Shown one piece after another: positions 18,071 through 28,710 of a stretch of 64,000 nt of DNA. How positions within the stretch are numbered: the first letter of the stretch is position 1; every line of letters starts with the position of its first letter. Under the pieces are notes generated by a model, which did no database searches, was not told the origin of the DNA, and saw nothing but the letters and a program-made list of their open reading frames with translations. Source of the stretch: Bog-473 sp963736525 (lineage in GTDB: Bacteria > Actinomycetota > Acidimicrobiia > Acidimicrobiales > RAAP-2). Position numbers and translations under genes: made by a program. The stretch covers positions 242,702 through 306,701 of the forward strand of contig CAVTPF010000013.1 of assembly GCA_963736525.1 (NCBI GenBank), read 5' to 3'.

Positions 18071-19234
18071 ATGCGACGCACGGCGTCGGCTCAGGATCGA
18101 CTGATGCCCCCGCTGGTCGGCGTTCTCGCCGGTCTCGCAGCTGGCGTGTTCACCTTGGGGCGGCTGGAATTCTTCGCGCATGGCAACCTCAGCCGCTTCA
18201 TCGGGGTCGGAACCACCTTTACGCAGCCGGGCAAGACTCCGATTGGAATCACAATCGCTTCAGGTGCCGGATACGACGGTCAGTTCTATTACCGTTTGGC
18301 GCTCGATCCGTTCGACCTCCGTCACACCGCATACGGCATCACGTTCGACAACGCATATCGCGTGCAACGGATCACGTATTCGTTGCTGGTGTGGCTGGCA
18401 GCGGGTGGAAGGCATGGACTCGTCCCGCTGTCACTGGTCCTGGTCAACCTCCTCGCCCTCGCGGTCCTTGCCGGTGTCAGTGCGCAGCTCGCATACCAGT
18501 GCAACCGACACCCCGCGTACGGCCTCCTCGTCGCGGGATATTTCGGATTCCTCTTCACGTTGGGGAGGGATCTGACCGAGATCTGCGAGGTTCTCTTCGT
18601 CCTCGTGGGCCTGCTTCTGCTCCGACGCCAGCGTCCCGTGTGGGCGGCCGTTGCGCTGTCAGCGGCCGTGTTGAGCCGGGAGACCGCATTTGTGGTCGTC
18701 GGCGGGCTCGCCTTCGCGAGAGTGATCGCTTTTGTGCGAGGGAGAGACCGCCCCGGCCAAACCGATGTGGCATGGCTGTTGCCCGCGCTGGCCTACGTCG
18801 GTTGGGAGTTCGTCGGATGGTCCCTCTACGGCGCGATCCCGTTGCGCACGGATACCACCAACAACATCACCGCGCCATTTGAGTCCGCAGCTGTGGCCAT
18901 GTGGCAGTACGTGGGTCTCCTTCCATCCGAACATGCCGTCATTTGGTGGGCCGAGCTCGCCGGACTCGCCCTGGGCGCTGTGTCTGCCGGCACAGTGTTG
19001 CGGCGTTCACGCGCGCCCGCACACGAGAAGTGGGCATGGGTCTTCGCGGCAGCCCTGTGCATCTCCTTGTCCCGTGCGCTCTGGCTCAGCCATGCAGACT
19101 TCAGAGGATTCGAGGATCTCTACGTGCTGTCCGTGGTCCTTCTCTTGGATTCCGAAAGGGATTTGAGGTTCGTCGCTGCCGTGATCGCTGTCCTCTGGGT
19201 CGTGACGTTCGCACATCGGATGATTGCCTTTTGA
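18071..19234 (+). CDS. Polytopic membrane protein, GT-C glycosyltransferase-like
   Basis: 387 residues with about nine or ten hydrophobic helices, in one intact frame. An extracytoplasmic loop after the first helix contains ASGAGYDGQFYYRLALDP, and a later loop has LSRETAFVVVGG. The GYDGQFYYRLALDP element occurs in actinobacterial membrane proteins annotated as mannosyltransferase-like or DUF2029-like, which resemble GT-C enzymes using polyprenol-linked sugars. No biochemical role can be fixed from this. It follows the GH43 gene after 130 non-coding bases and has somewhat lower GC and more varied codons than its neighbours. Confidence 0.6.
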   Translation: MRRTASAQDRLMPPLVGVLAGLAAGVFTLGRLEFFAHGNLSRFIGVGTTFTQPGKTPIGITIASGAGYDGQFYYRLALDPFDLRHTAYGITFDNAYRVQRITYSLLVWLAAGGRHGLVPLSLVLVNLLALAVLAGVSAQLAYQCNRHPAYGLLVAGYFGFLFTLGRDLTEICEVLFVLVGLLLLRRQRPVWAAVALSAAVLSRETAFVVVGGLAFARVIAFVRGRDRPGQTDVAWLLPALAYVGWEFVGWSLYGAIPLRTDTTNNITAPFESAAVAMWQYVGLLPSEHAVIWWAELAGLALGAVSAGTVLRRSRAPAHEKWAWVFAAALCISLSRALWLSHADFRGFEDLYVLSVVLLLDSERDLRFVAAVIAVLWVVTFAHRMIAF

Positions 19235-19303
19235 CCCCTTCGTCCACGGGGTGCTCGCACCCACGTTCGCACCGGTCCTCGGGAGGGCGGCGCGGCCATT
19301 TCG

Positions 19304-20210
19304 ATGGCGTTCGGCGGATCGTGGCTGACGCGGACGGGCAGCTGGTACGGTCGGTTGCCGGTGCCCATCCCCGGTAGTGACCCCGCCCGGCTCGTTGACC
19401 TGGAGCGTTATCCGGTCACCACGCGGCACTCCGACGCCAATGCCGCCGTCGTGGCCGAGGGGCGCCGGCAGCTCATGGCGCGTGGTGCCGCCGAGCTGCC
19501 CGGCTTCGTCTCCCCCACCGGCGTCGCCGAGCTCGTGCGTGACGCCGATGCGCTGGCGCCGCGCGCCCACGCCTCGGGCGGGCAGGGCACGGCCTACCTC
19601 GAGTTCCCCGACTTCTCACTGCCGGCGGCGCACCCGCGCCTCCACTTCGCCGACTACCGCGTGCGCGCCGTCGCCTACGACATCATGCCGATCAGCTCGC
19701 CGTTGCGCCGCCTCTACGAGTGGGACCCGCTCAAGGACCTGATCGAGTCCGTCCTCTGTCGCGGGCCGATCTTCCGCTACGCCGATCCGTTCGGAGCGCT
19801 GAACCTGGCCGTCATGGGCGAGGGTGACCGGCTGCAATGGCACTTCGACCAGACCGACTTCGTCGTGTCGCTCGCCATCCAGTCGGCCGAGAGCGGGGGT
19901 GACTTCGAGGTCGTGCCGCGCATCCGCAGCGCGGACGACGAGCACTACGACGAGGTGGCGGCGGTGCTGGCCGGCGAGCGGGCACGAGTCGAGACGCTCC
20001 CGATGACTCCCGGCACCCTCCTCGATCTTCGAAGGGCGCCACTCGCTGCACCGGGTCAGCCCCATTGCCGGCCGCCGGTGGCGCCATGTCGGCCTCCTGG
20101 CCTACGACACGAAGTCGGGCACCATGGGCAGCGACCTGTTGCGAGCGGACCGCTACGGGCGCACGGAGGCCTTTGCGGTGCCGCCCGAGACCTGGCCCGT
20201 CCCGGCGTGA
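19304..20210 (+). CDS. 2-oxoglutarate/Fe(II)-dependent oxygenase (frameshifted)
   Basis: The N-terminal part reads DPARLVDLERYPVTTRHSDA, LPGFVSPTGVAELVRDADAL and AYLEFPDFSLP. The metal site HxD is in LQWHFDQTDFVVSL. An extra G near 20023 shifts the frame; beyond it comes FEGRHSLHRVSPIAGRRWRH, with the distal His and the Arg that holds 2-oxoglutarate, then VGLLAYDTKSGT and the end at TGA 20208. This matches the HalD/ArpA-like group of 2OG oxygenases, whose members hydroxylate or halogenate amino acids. The start is uncertain (ATG 19304, or a later TTG/GTG near 19355). Its stop overlaps the start of the Fae homologue. Confidence 0.75.
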
Positions 20211-20705
20211 GCACCGAGTTCGGCGAGTCCTTCGTCGGCGAGGGCGCCGAGGCGGCCCACGTGAACACGGTGCTGGGCGCGGCCGGGGGCCCGGTCGAGA
20301 CGGCCTGGGTGACCGCGCTGGCGACGCCCCGGGCGGGTCATGCCGCCTTCGTGGCCACCGTGACGCCCGGCACGGCGGTGCGGCCCTTCACGCTCTTCGT
20401 CAACAAGGCGTTCATCGAGGGCGAGCGGCACGCCACCCTCACCTGGGGCGCGGCCCACGCCGGCGTGGCGGCCGGGGTGATGGAGGCGGTGGCCGAGGGC
20501 ACCGTGCCCGAGGGCGAGGCCGCGGCGTTGCTCCTCATCGCCGCGGTGTGGGTGAACCCCCGCGCCGGCCGACGAGCGTCTCGTCTTCGAGAACAACAAG
20601 GCGGCGACGCTCGGCGCTCTGCGGTCCGGGCGGGAGGGGCGCCCGAGTGTCGCCGAGGCGCTGGCGGCCCGCGACGTGCCCCACAACGCGTACTACCGGC
20701 CCTGA
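20207..20705 (+). CDS. fae: Formaldehyde-activating enzyme (Fae) homologue (frameshifted near its end)
   Basis: Fae joins formaldehyde to tetrahydromethanopterin in methylotrophs. The GTG start overlaps the upstream stop (GTGA). The protein reads FGESFVGEGAEAAHVNTVLG, then GGPVETAWVTAL, KAFIEGERHATLTWGAAHAG and VNPRAG; after one extra C near 20570 it continues DERLVFENNKAATLGALRSG and ends PHNAYYRP. GEG-x-E-x-AH keeps the His that acts in the family, and GGPVETA and NKAFI-x-G are also family landmarks. Length about 165 residues is right. No other tetrahydromethanopterin gene is visible, so its substrate may be something else. Coupled to a 2OG oxygenase, which can release formaldehyde if it demethylates. 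Confidence 0.82.
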
Positions 20706-20721
20706 GCACTACGGTGGCCCC

Positions 20722-21156
20722 GTGCCGCCCATCCGCCTCGACCAGGTGAACCTCGTCGTCCGCGACGTCGACGCAAGCCGCGCCTTCTACAGCCGCCTGG
20801 GGCTCGACTTCGGAGCCGACCACGATCCCGTCTGGTCTGCGCACCACGTCTCGGCGGTGCACGGTGACACCGCGCCCATCGACGTGGATCTGGACAGCAC
20901 CGCCTTCGCGACCAAGTGGGACGAGGGCTGGCCCGGCGGGACCGGGGCCGTCCTCGGTTTCAAGGTGGACACCCGCGACGAGGTCGACGCGCTCGTCGCC
21001 GCACTGGTCGCCGAGGGCGTTCCCGTCCAACAGGAGCCGTACGACGCGTTCTGGGGCGCCCGCTACGCCGTGGTGAGCGACCCTGACGGCAACGCGGTCG
21101 GCATCATGAGCCCGGTCGACGCGGCCTACCGCAGCGAGCCACCGGCGCCGCAGTGA
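20722..21156 (+). CDS. VOC (glyoxalase/dioxygenase) superfamily protein
   Basis: A single-module VOC protein of 144 residues starting at GTG 20722. It has the two beta-alpha-beta-beta-beta units: RLDQVNLVVRDVDASRAFYSR at the start and VLGFKVDTRDEVDALVAALV in the middle, ending YAVVSDPDGNAVGIMSPVD. The typical metal ligands are only partly present (no clear N-terminal His after the first strand), so it may bind a ligand without catalysis. It sits 16 bases after the Fae homologue and its stop overlaps the pyrophosphatase start (GTGA), pointing to one transcript. Confidence 0.8.
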   Translation: MPPIRLDQVNLVVRDVDASRAFYSRLGLDFGADHDPVWSAHHVSAVHGDTAPIDVDLDSTAFATKWDEGWPGGTGAVLGFKVDTRDEVDALVAALVAEGVPVQQEPYDAFWGARYAVVSDPDGNAVGIMSPVDAAYRSEPPAPQ

Positions 21157-21660
21157 GCGGCTCGCCGGACGAGGCGATCGACGTGGTGATCGAGATCCCC
21201 ACGGGCAGCCGCAACAAGTACGAGTACGACCACGAGCAGCATGTCATCCGGTTGGACCGCCGCCTCTTCACCGCCACCACCTATCCGGCGGACTACGGAT
21301 TCGTCCCCGACACCCTGGCCGGCGACGGGGACCCGCTCGACGCGCTGGTCCTCGTCACGGACCCCACCTTCCCGGGTTGTGTGGTGCGGGTGCGAATCCT
21401 GGGCATGTTCTCCATGCGCGACGAGAAGGGGGTGGACGCCAAGCTGATCTGCGTCCTCGAGCACGACCCCCAGTGGGACGGCGCCCACGACATCGATGAC
21501 GTGCCCGAGCACCTGCGCAACGAGATCGCGCACTTCTTCAGCATCTACAAGGACCTCGAGCCGGAGAAGTCGACCGAGGTGCAGGGTTTCGCCGACCGCG
21601 CCAGCGCGCTGGCCGAGCTCGAGTCGTGCCGGAACGCCTACCGCGCCTCTCGAGGCGTAG
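21153..21660 (+). CDS. ppa: Inorganic pyrophosphatase (frame near its end uncertain)
   Basis: Family I soluble pyrophosphatase. It reads VVIEIPTGSRNKYEYDHEQH, TATTYPADYGFVPDTLAGDG, DPLDALVL and LEHDPQWD, with the DGDPLDALVL-type cluster of metal-binding Asp residues and the KYE motif. The frame stays open into the next protein without a stop, but family members end just where ESCRNAYRAS occurs, and the sequence GAGGCGTAG at 21652-21660 would give a stop one frame over. A good ribosome-binding site for the next gene follows. I therefore read the join as a one-base error and end ppa at about 21660. Confidence 0.88.
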
Positions 21661-21677
21661 GACGGAGGGAGACCACC

Positions 21678-22184
21678 ATGCCGTTTCCACGTGAGGAGGT
21701 CCAAGCCACCGTGGACCGCTACCACGAGTTGCGCCGCCGCATCGACGAGGGGCTCGAGTCCGACGCCTTCGGGGCCCTGGCCGACTTCTACACCGAGGAC
21801 GCGGTCTACGTCGACGGGGCCTGGGGGCGCCTCGAAGGGCGCGACACCATTGCCCGGTGGCTGGTGGACTCCATGCTGGGCATGGAGGACTGGAAGTTCC
21901 CCATTGAGTTCACCGCCATCGAAGGGGACGACGTGGTCGTGAAGTGGACCCAGATCATGCCGCGTACGAAGCCCGACGGGACGCCCTACCGCCAGTCCGG
22001 CTACTCGCGCCTGGTCTATGCCGGCAACGGCAAGTTCTCCTACGAGGAGGACACGTACAACATGGCCCACGTGCTCGAGGACATCGAGGCGAGCGGGTGG
22101 CAACCGCGAGACGGGCGGATGAACCTCCCGCCCGCCCATCCGGACCGCGACTTCGACATACCGGGAGCGCCGCCTCTCTGGTAG
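21678..22184 (+). CDS. NTF2-like (SnoaL) fold protein
   Basis: ATG 21678 has GGAGGGAGA 6 bases upstream, so it should be a separate protein even though it is in frame with ppa. The 168-residue sequence reads TVDRYHELRRRIDEGLES, ADFYTEDAVYVDGAWGRLEG, RDTIARWLVDSM and DDVVVKWTQIMPRTKPDGTP. The alpha-plus-beta-cone pattern (helix, FYTEDAVY, GRLEGRDTI) is that of SnoaL-like NTF2 proteins, which bind small molecules or act as isomerases or hydrolases. No ligand can be named. It ends one base before the convergent htrA gene. Confidence 0.75.
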   Translation: MPFPREEVQATVDRYHELRRRIDEGLESDAFGALADFYTEDAVYVDGAWGRLEGRDTIARWLVDSMLGMEDWKFPIEFTAIEGDDVVVKWTQIMPRTKPDGTPYRQSGYSRLVYAGNGKFSYEEDTYNMAHVLEDIEASGWQPRDGRMNLPPAHPDRDFDIPGAPPLW

Positions 22185-23749
<1,565 letters not shown>

Positions 23750-23919
23750 GTGGATCCTCCTGAAGGGAGATGGGTCCGTCCGACCGCTCAACGGTGGGTG
23801 GTCTCTCCATCCCGTCCTGCGGCTCCCGCACTCCTGCGGACGTCGGCGCCCATGTTACGGGATGACCGTCGGGGCCCGGCACCGGGCCCGCGGCCTCGGC
23901 GAGGTAGCGTGTCCGCCGC

Positions 23920-25182
23920 ATGTCACGCCGGATCGACATCGAGTTGACGAGCCAGACGGGCGACGGGTCATGGACATGGCGCGCCGCAGGCGCGCGCCAG
24001 CCCAAGGGCACCGTCGACGGGGCCCTGGTGCCTCCCGGCCGAAGCCGTCGGCGCGGTGTTGCGGGCGGACGTCGACGTCGGGCTCGAAGGCATCGAGATC
24101 TTGTCGCTGACGCCACGAAGCCCGCCCGTTCACCGGAGAAGACCGAAGGACGGATCGAGGTCCGGGGCACGCCCAAGCGGGCGCCCGACGTCTCGGTCAT
24201 CCTGGCCCCCGGATCGGGCAAGCGGCGGCGTGACGACGGCGGCGAGCGCAGGGAGCGTCCGGGCGGCGGCCGCCGCAACGCGGCCTCCGAGCGCGAGGGC
24301 GGGTCGCCCGACGAGCGTGCCGAGCGGCCCCGCGGCGGCGGGACGGGCCCACGCCGGCCCGGCGGCCGCCGGCCCGGCAGACGGCGACGGGCGCCCGTCC
24401 CGGGGCGAGCGTCCGGTCATGCCCACGTCGACCGTGCACCGCAACGCCATGCTGGCCGCGCTGCGGCCCGAGCAGATCCCCGTGGCCGAACAGCTGCTCC
24501 GCGGTGGCCTGCAGGCCGTGCGCCAGGCCATCGAGGCGCAGAACAACGCGGCCAAGGCGGCCCGCAAGCCCCCCGTGGCGGCGAGACGCCCTCATGGCCA
24601 TGGCCGAGGAGCTCCTGCCCACGGTCCGGCTGGCGGAGTGGAAGGACCGCGCGTCGGTGGCCCAGACGGCCGGCAAGGACTACCGGCTGCGCGAGCTGCG
24701 GGCCGTGGTCACCGCGTCGCGGACCGTCAACCTCGACGACGAGGCGCGCGGCATGGCCAAGGCGCTCCACGAGTCGCTCGACCAGCGCACCACCGCCCTG
24801 CGCGAGGAGTGGCTGGCCCGCATCACGAACGCCCTGAACGACGGGAGGGTGCTCCAGGCCGTCGAGGCCTCCATCCGGCCTCCCGAGCCCGGCACCAGGG
24901 TCCCGGCCGAGCTGGCCGTCCGCCTGGCCGACGGCCGCCGGCGAGGCCATGACCGCCGAGCTGGCGCCCGAGGAGTGGATGCGCCTGCTCGACGCCGTCG
25001 TGGCGTCCCCGGTCCGCCGGACGGTCAAGCCGGCCGGCATCCCCGACGACGAGGTCGCCCGCCAGGCGGCGCGCCACGCCGCGGGATCGGTCCCCGCCTT
25101 GGCCAAGCTGCTCGGGCTCCGCATCCCGCCCCCGCCGCCGCGGGTCAACACGGAGCGCCGCTTCAGTCCAACCGGCGGTTGA
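23920..25182 (+). CDS. Uncharacterised actinobacterial protein, about 420 residues (many frameshifts)
   Basis: Joined frames give one protein. N-terminus: MSRRIDIELTSQTGDGSWTW, RADVDVGLEGIEIL, KPARSPEKTEGRIEVRG and PDVSVILAPGSGKRRRDD. A charged, Arg/Gly/Glu-rich linker of about 80 residues follows. The C-terminal half is helical: RNAMLAALRPEQIPVAEQLL, RLAEWKDRASVAQTAGKDYR, LRELRAVVTASRTVNLDDEA and EEWLARITNALNDGRVLQAV, ending TERRFSPTGG. I do not recognise the family. The beta-rich head and basic linker could suit RNA or ribosome binding, but that is a guess. Frame changes lie near 24040, 24095, 24395, 24585 and 24940. Its 3' end overlaps the convergent GNAT gene. Confidence 0.6.
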
Positions 25183-25625
25183 GGGTCAGCAGGCGGGCGG
25201 TGAACCCGGCCGCCTCGAGACGCTGCTTGGTGGTGCGGTCTCCCGGCAGCGCCAGCGCGTCCATGTCCGTACAGCCCCAGGCCGTGGCACCACTCGACCG
25301 CCGCCTCGATCAGGGCCGTGCCGACGCCGACGCCACGGGCTCCCGTCTCCACGTAGCAGCACTCGACCACGCCGCTCTGACCGCCACCGGCACGGGCCGT
25401 CGGCCGCCACGGCCAGGAGGCCCACGACGACGCCCTCGTACTCCCCGACCACCAGGTGGACCGCCTCGCCGGGGCCGGGTCCAGCGTTCGAGCAGGGTCA
25501 CCGGCGTCGCGTCACCGACCAGGGCGGCCCCGCCGCGCATGGAGGCGGCCGCCGACCAGGGCCTGGGAGAGCAGGCGCGTGCAGGCCTGCCGATCCGCCG
25601 CCACGGCCGGCCGGGCCAGCTCCAT
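25163..25625 (-). CDS. GNAT-family N-acetyltransferase (frameshifted)
   Basis: Fragments in three frames assemble as MELARPAVAADRQACTRLLS, MRGGAALVGDATPVTLLERW, HLVVGEYEGVVVGLLAVAAD, VVECCYVETGARGVGVGTAL, EAAVEWCHGLG and the tail TKQRLEAAGFTARLLTLNRR. The acetyl-CoA loop pattern R-x-x-G-V-G-T-A-L after a YVxxxARG strand, and the C-terminal EAAGF, are GNAT landmarks. Restored length is about 155 residues. At least four frame changes occur in 460 bases. Start ATG 25625 is just downstream of the previous gene's stop. Substrate unknown. Confidence 0.72.
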
Positions 25626-25631
25626 CGTGCG

Positions 25632-26170
25632 CTAGTCGGACGGTCGGGCCCGTCGGCCGCTCCTCGAGGAGCTGGCCGGCCCGGTTCAAGATCGTGCGCC
25701 GGTTGCGGGTGGACGCCTCGTAGCGCTGGACGGCGCGCAGCTCGTCCGGGCCCAGGCTCTCGAGACGCCGGACGACCTGGGAGGCGCTGAGCGTGTCGTA
25801 ATCGGCCAGCGCACCGCCCGACGATCGCCTCGGCGGCCGGGTCGGGCACACGTCGCTCCCAGGCCGCCTGGGCGACGGTCTCGGACCCGTCCTCGTCGCC
25901 GGGAGACGTCGCCTCGGTCCCGCTGCCCAAGAGGCCGTCGAGCCGCTCCGACACCCCTCGCTGGCTCTTGTTGACGACGAAGCGACCCGACCACGTGGGC
26001 GTTCGCCGAGTTGCGAGCTCCACCTTGCGGCGACCCTTGACGATCAGCTCGGGGAGATCCTCGACCACGGTGACGGCAAGGCCCACCGGCGCGAAGAGGC
26101 ACAGGTCGAACGCGCGGCGCAACGGGCTCTTCCCGGCCGTTCCCTCGTCCGGACCCGTCTCCTCAGACAC
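25632..26170 (-). CDS. Conserved actinobacterial protein with membrane-proximal N-terminus
   Basis: GTG 26170 overlaps the end of the DUF4193-like gene. The head is FDLCLFAPVGLAVTVVEDLP followed by ELIVKGRRKVELATR, an amphipathic or membrane-touching stretch. The C-terminal domain reads DYDTLSASQVVRRLESLGPD, ELRAVQRYEASTRNRRTILN and RAGQLLEE, a helical element common in actinobacterial proteins, some of which are described as lipid-droplet associated. A stop (TAG) in the right frame lies at 25634-25632, just before the GNAT start. Frame slips occur near 25820 and 25650. Function not known. Confidence 0.6.
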
Positions 26171-26678
26171 AGTCTCGGCAGAGCATGTTCTTCTTGTCTG
26201 CCAGCTGGCTGGGGTGCTTGACCAGGAAACAGGAGCGGCACACGAACTCGTCGGGCTGCTTGGGCAGCACCCGCTCGTTGCCCTCGGTCTTGTCCTCCTG
26301 GTCCGTCGCCTCCTCGTCCTCGGGCTCGTCCTCGACGACCAGGCGCTCCTTGAGGATGACGTCCAGGCTGGCCTCGACGTCCTCGTCGTCGGGCTCCTCC
26401 TCCTCCTCCTCCTCGTCGCCCTCACCCGACCGCTCGACGACGGCGGCCGGCGACGCGGTCAGGATCTCGTCGACGTCCGCGTCGACCTCGTCCTCCTCGT
26501 CGTCGAGGACGACGAGGTCGTCGTCCTCGTCCTCGAGCGCGTCGACCTCGATGTCCTCGAGCGCGTCCGCGTCGTCGATGTCGACGTCGAGCTCGGCCTC
26601 CACGAGCGCCTCATCCTCCTCGAGATCGGCGCCCTCAGGTTCGACGTCTTCGACTTTGGCTTTCTTCTTGGTCGCCAT
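26163..26678 (-). CDS. DUF4193-like acidic zinc-ribbon protein
   Basis: ATG 26678 gives MATKKKAKVEDVEPEG, then a very acidic region of about 100 residues made almost only of Asp, Glu, Val, Leu and Ala. The end matches the DUF4193 family of actinobacteria: RVLPKQPDEFVCRSCFLVKH, then PSQLADKKNMLCRDCV, with two CxxC pairs that should bind zinc. Usual DUF4193 proteins are about 100 residues with a short acidic head; this one is about 171 because the acidic part is expanded. The intact frame runs through 300 bases of GAC/GAG/GTC codons. Confidence 0.8.
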   Translation of the reverse strand: MATKKKAKVEDVEPEGADLEEDEALVEAELDVDIDDADALEDIEVDALEDEDDDLVVLDDEEDEVDADVDEILTASPAAVVERSGEGDEEEEEEEPDDEDVEASLDVILKERLVVEDEPEDEEATDQEDKTEGNERVLPKQPDEFVCRSCFLVKHPSQLADKKNMLCRDCV

Positions 26679-27024
26679 TGTGCCGCGGGAGCATAGACGG
26701 TTGGAGAGACCATTCAATCGCTGTGAACGAGGCGCCCCGGGAGGATTCGGTCGGTGAAGCCCGGTGGCTCGGGCGGGCGGGCCCTGGGGTCTTTGGCGCC
26801 ATCTCGCAGGCCCGGGTCAGCCAGGCAAGCAACACGTTCTCTACTCGACCCCCAGGGCCAATCACCGCCTCTCACAGCACATCCCCCCCTCGCTGCTTCA
26901 TCGCTTCCTCATCTGCAGCAGCCTCAGGGGCGTCGGGACTGCGCCGTACATTAGGCAAGCCGGGGGTGGGGTCGTCAAGAAGCGCAAAGGGGCCGCCACC
27001 AGGGAGAACAACGGTAGTTCCTGG
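26679..27024. other. Intergenic gap, no gene seen
   Basis: This 346-base stretch lies between the start of the DUF4193-like gene and the end of the ThyX-like gene, both on the minus strand. Frames on either strand lack recognisable protein features. It should contain the promoter of the minus-strand DUF4193 group. I looked for a tRNA and found no acceptor stem or T arm, and no clear intrinsic terminator. Confidence 0.5.
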
Positions 27025-28663
27025 TCAATGCGTTACAGATTTTTCGGAGCGCCGGCGCTCGGCCCGCCGCTCGGATTCGAGCCGCTCCAGGTCGGTCGAC
27101 CCGTGGTCGACGAAGGACATCGCCTCGGCCAGCGCCCGGTGCCCGGCGACCTCGGCGATGGCCCGGTGCATCTGTTGGGCCACCCTGCGGTAGGCGGGAT
27201 GCCCCTGGGTCCCGGAGCGGAGCTCGACGAGGTGCATGGCCTCGCGCGCGTTGAACTGCATGACGTAGCGGATGCGGTGCGCCAGCGCGACGGCGTAGGA
27301 GGCCTGCTCGGGAAAGTCGGCCAGCAGTGAGCGATAGAGATCCTCGGCTCGGCCGATCGCCTCGTCGTAGCGCTCGCCGAGCCCGGCGTCGGCGACGAGG
27401 TCCGGCATGTCGTAGCCGAGCGAGATCCCGAGGCGCTGCCATTCGATCGTGAGCATCCGATGGCGCTGCAGGTCGCGGAATGCGCCGTAGTCCGTGACGA
27501 GTTCGAAGCGGTAGTCGGTGCGCTCGAAGGCGCGGCCGGGCCGGTGGCGGCGGTTCCGGCGCTCGCCCACGTACGCCTGCAACAGCGCAACCCGGTCTTC
27601 GTGGCCGAGGCGCCTGACCCGGTAGGCGGCCTCGCGCTCGGAGCAGCCGAGGTGAGAGAAACAGGCTGCCACCAGGACCTTCTCCTCGCCGTCGGGATCG
27701 AAGTCGAGCAGCGTGACCTCCGCCCTCCCGCTCACCGTCGACGGCCGGGCCGTCGGGTCCGAGCTCGGGCCACAGGCGGGACACCACGGCCGCGGTGTGC
27801 TCGCGGGTCGAGGCGAGGTAGGCCGACCATTCGCCGCCACGCTCGGGAGCGTCGACGCGTTGCAGGAACGACGGGATCACCTTGCGCAGCTCGGCGAGCA
27901 TCATGTCGGCGTAATGGCGCGCCTCGGGCAGGGGGTGCGCGCGCATGCGCAGCAACAACTGCTCGTAGGACTGGCCGGTGCCGTAGATGCCGATGTTGGA
28001 CAGGGATGCCGCCGGCAAGAGGCCGCGCAACGCGTCGAGGGACTTGGCGCGGGTCGCCTGGCGGTACACGAAGTCGCTGTCCCCCGCCTGCTGGGGGAAG
28101 CGCTCGGCCACCCAGGCCTGCATGCGCGGGAGCAGCGCACCGTAGGTGTCGAACACCCGGTCCATTTCCCCGACGAAGCGGGCCCCGTGCGGGGAGTCGA
28201 GGATCTCGGGCGGCCGGTAGTAGCGGTACTGCCCGTTGTCGAGCCGCTGGTTGTACTCGATGTAGCGGGTCGACTGCTCGAGGTAGGCCATGAGGCGGCC
28301 CCACTCGAGCACCTTCGACAGCACGTTGGACGACTGCTCGCAGGCGAGGTGCACGCCGCCCAGCTGCGCGACCGAATCGTCGCCGTACTCGACGAAGACC
28401 TTCTCGTAGAGCTGCTCCGCACGCGCCAGCCCGACCGTCGCGTCGACCGTGGCGTCACCCGAGACGTCGAGGTCCCCGACGAACTCGTCGAGGAAGAGCC
28501 GGCGCAGGCTCTTGGGCGAGCGTGAGTAGCGGGCGAAGAGGGCTCCCTTGACCACTTCGGGCAGGTTGACCAGGGCAAAAACCGGCTGGTCCAGGTTGGT
28601 CACGTAGCGGCGGAGGATGGTCTCCTCGTCCGCGGTGAAGTGCTCTTCGGAGTAGGGGAACAT
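27025..28663 (-). CDS. Double-length ThyX-like (FAD-dependent thymidylate synthase) protein
   Basis: About 545 residues, twice the length of ThyX. The first half starts MFPYSEEHFTADEETILRRY and contains FARYSRSPKSLRRLFLDEF, LACEQSSNVLSKVLEWGRLM and LEQSTRYIEYNQRLDNGQYR. A slip near 27735 joins the second half: RVALLQAYVGERRNRRHRPG, ERTDYRFELVTDYGAFRDLQ, RHRMLTIEWQRLGISLGYDM and MQFNAREAMHLVELRSGTQG. RHR and the NARE-H-ELR segment are ThyX features, but the usual S-x-NE-x-S-x-RY part is replaced by IEWQRLGISLGYD. Both halves look ThyX-like, suggesting an internal duplication. Whether it makes dTMP is uncertain. Confidence 0.75.
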
Positions 28664-28710
28664 GCCCGGCCAACCATAGAACGAGGGTGACGCGACGGTG
28701 GCGGATAGGG

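Noticed and set aside
21153..22184. A genuine pyrophosphatase-SnoaL fusion protein
   Set aside because: Family length, a stop one frame over and a strong ribosome-binding site for the second protein favour two genes and a one-base error.
26678..27193. Plus-strand open frames around 26.7-27.3 kb
   Set aside because: They overlap the minus-strand ThyX-like end or lie in the gap and have no recognisable features.
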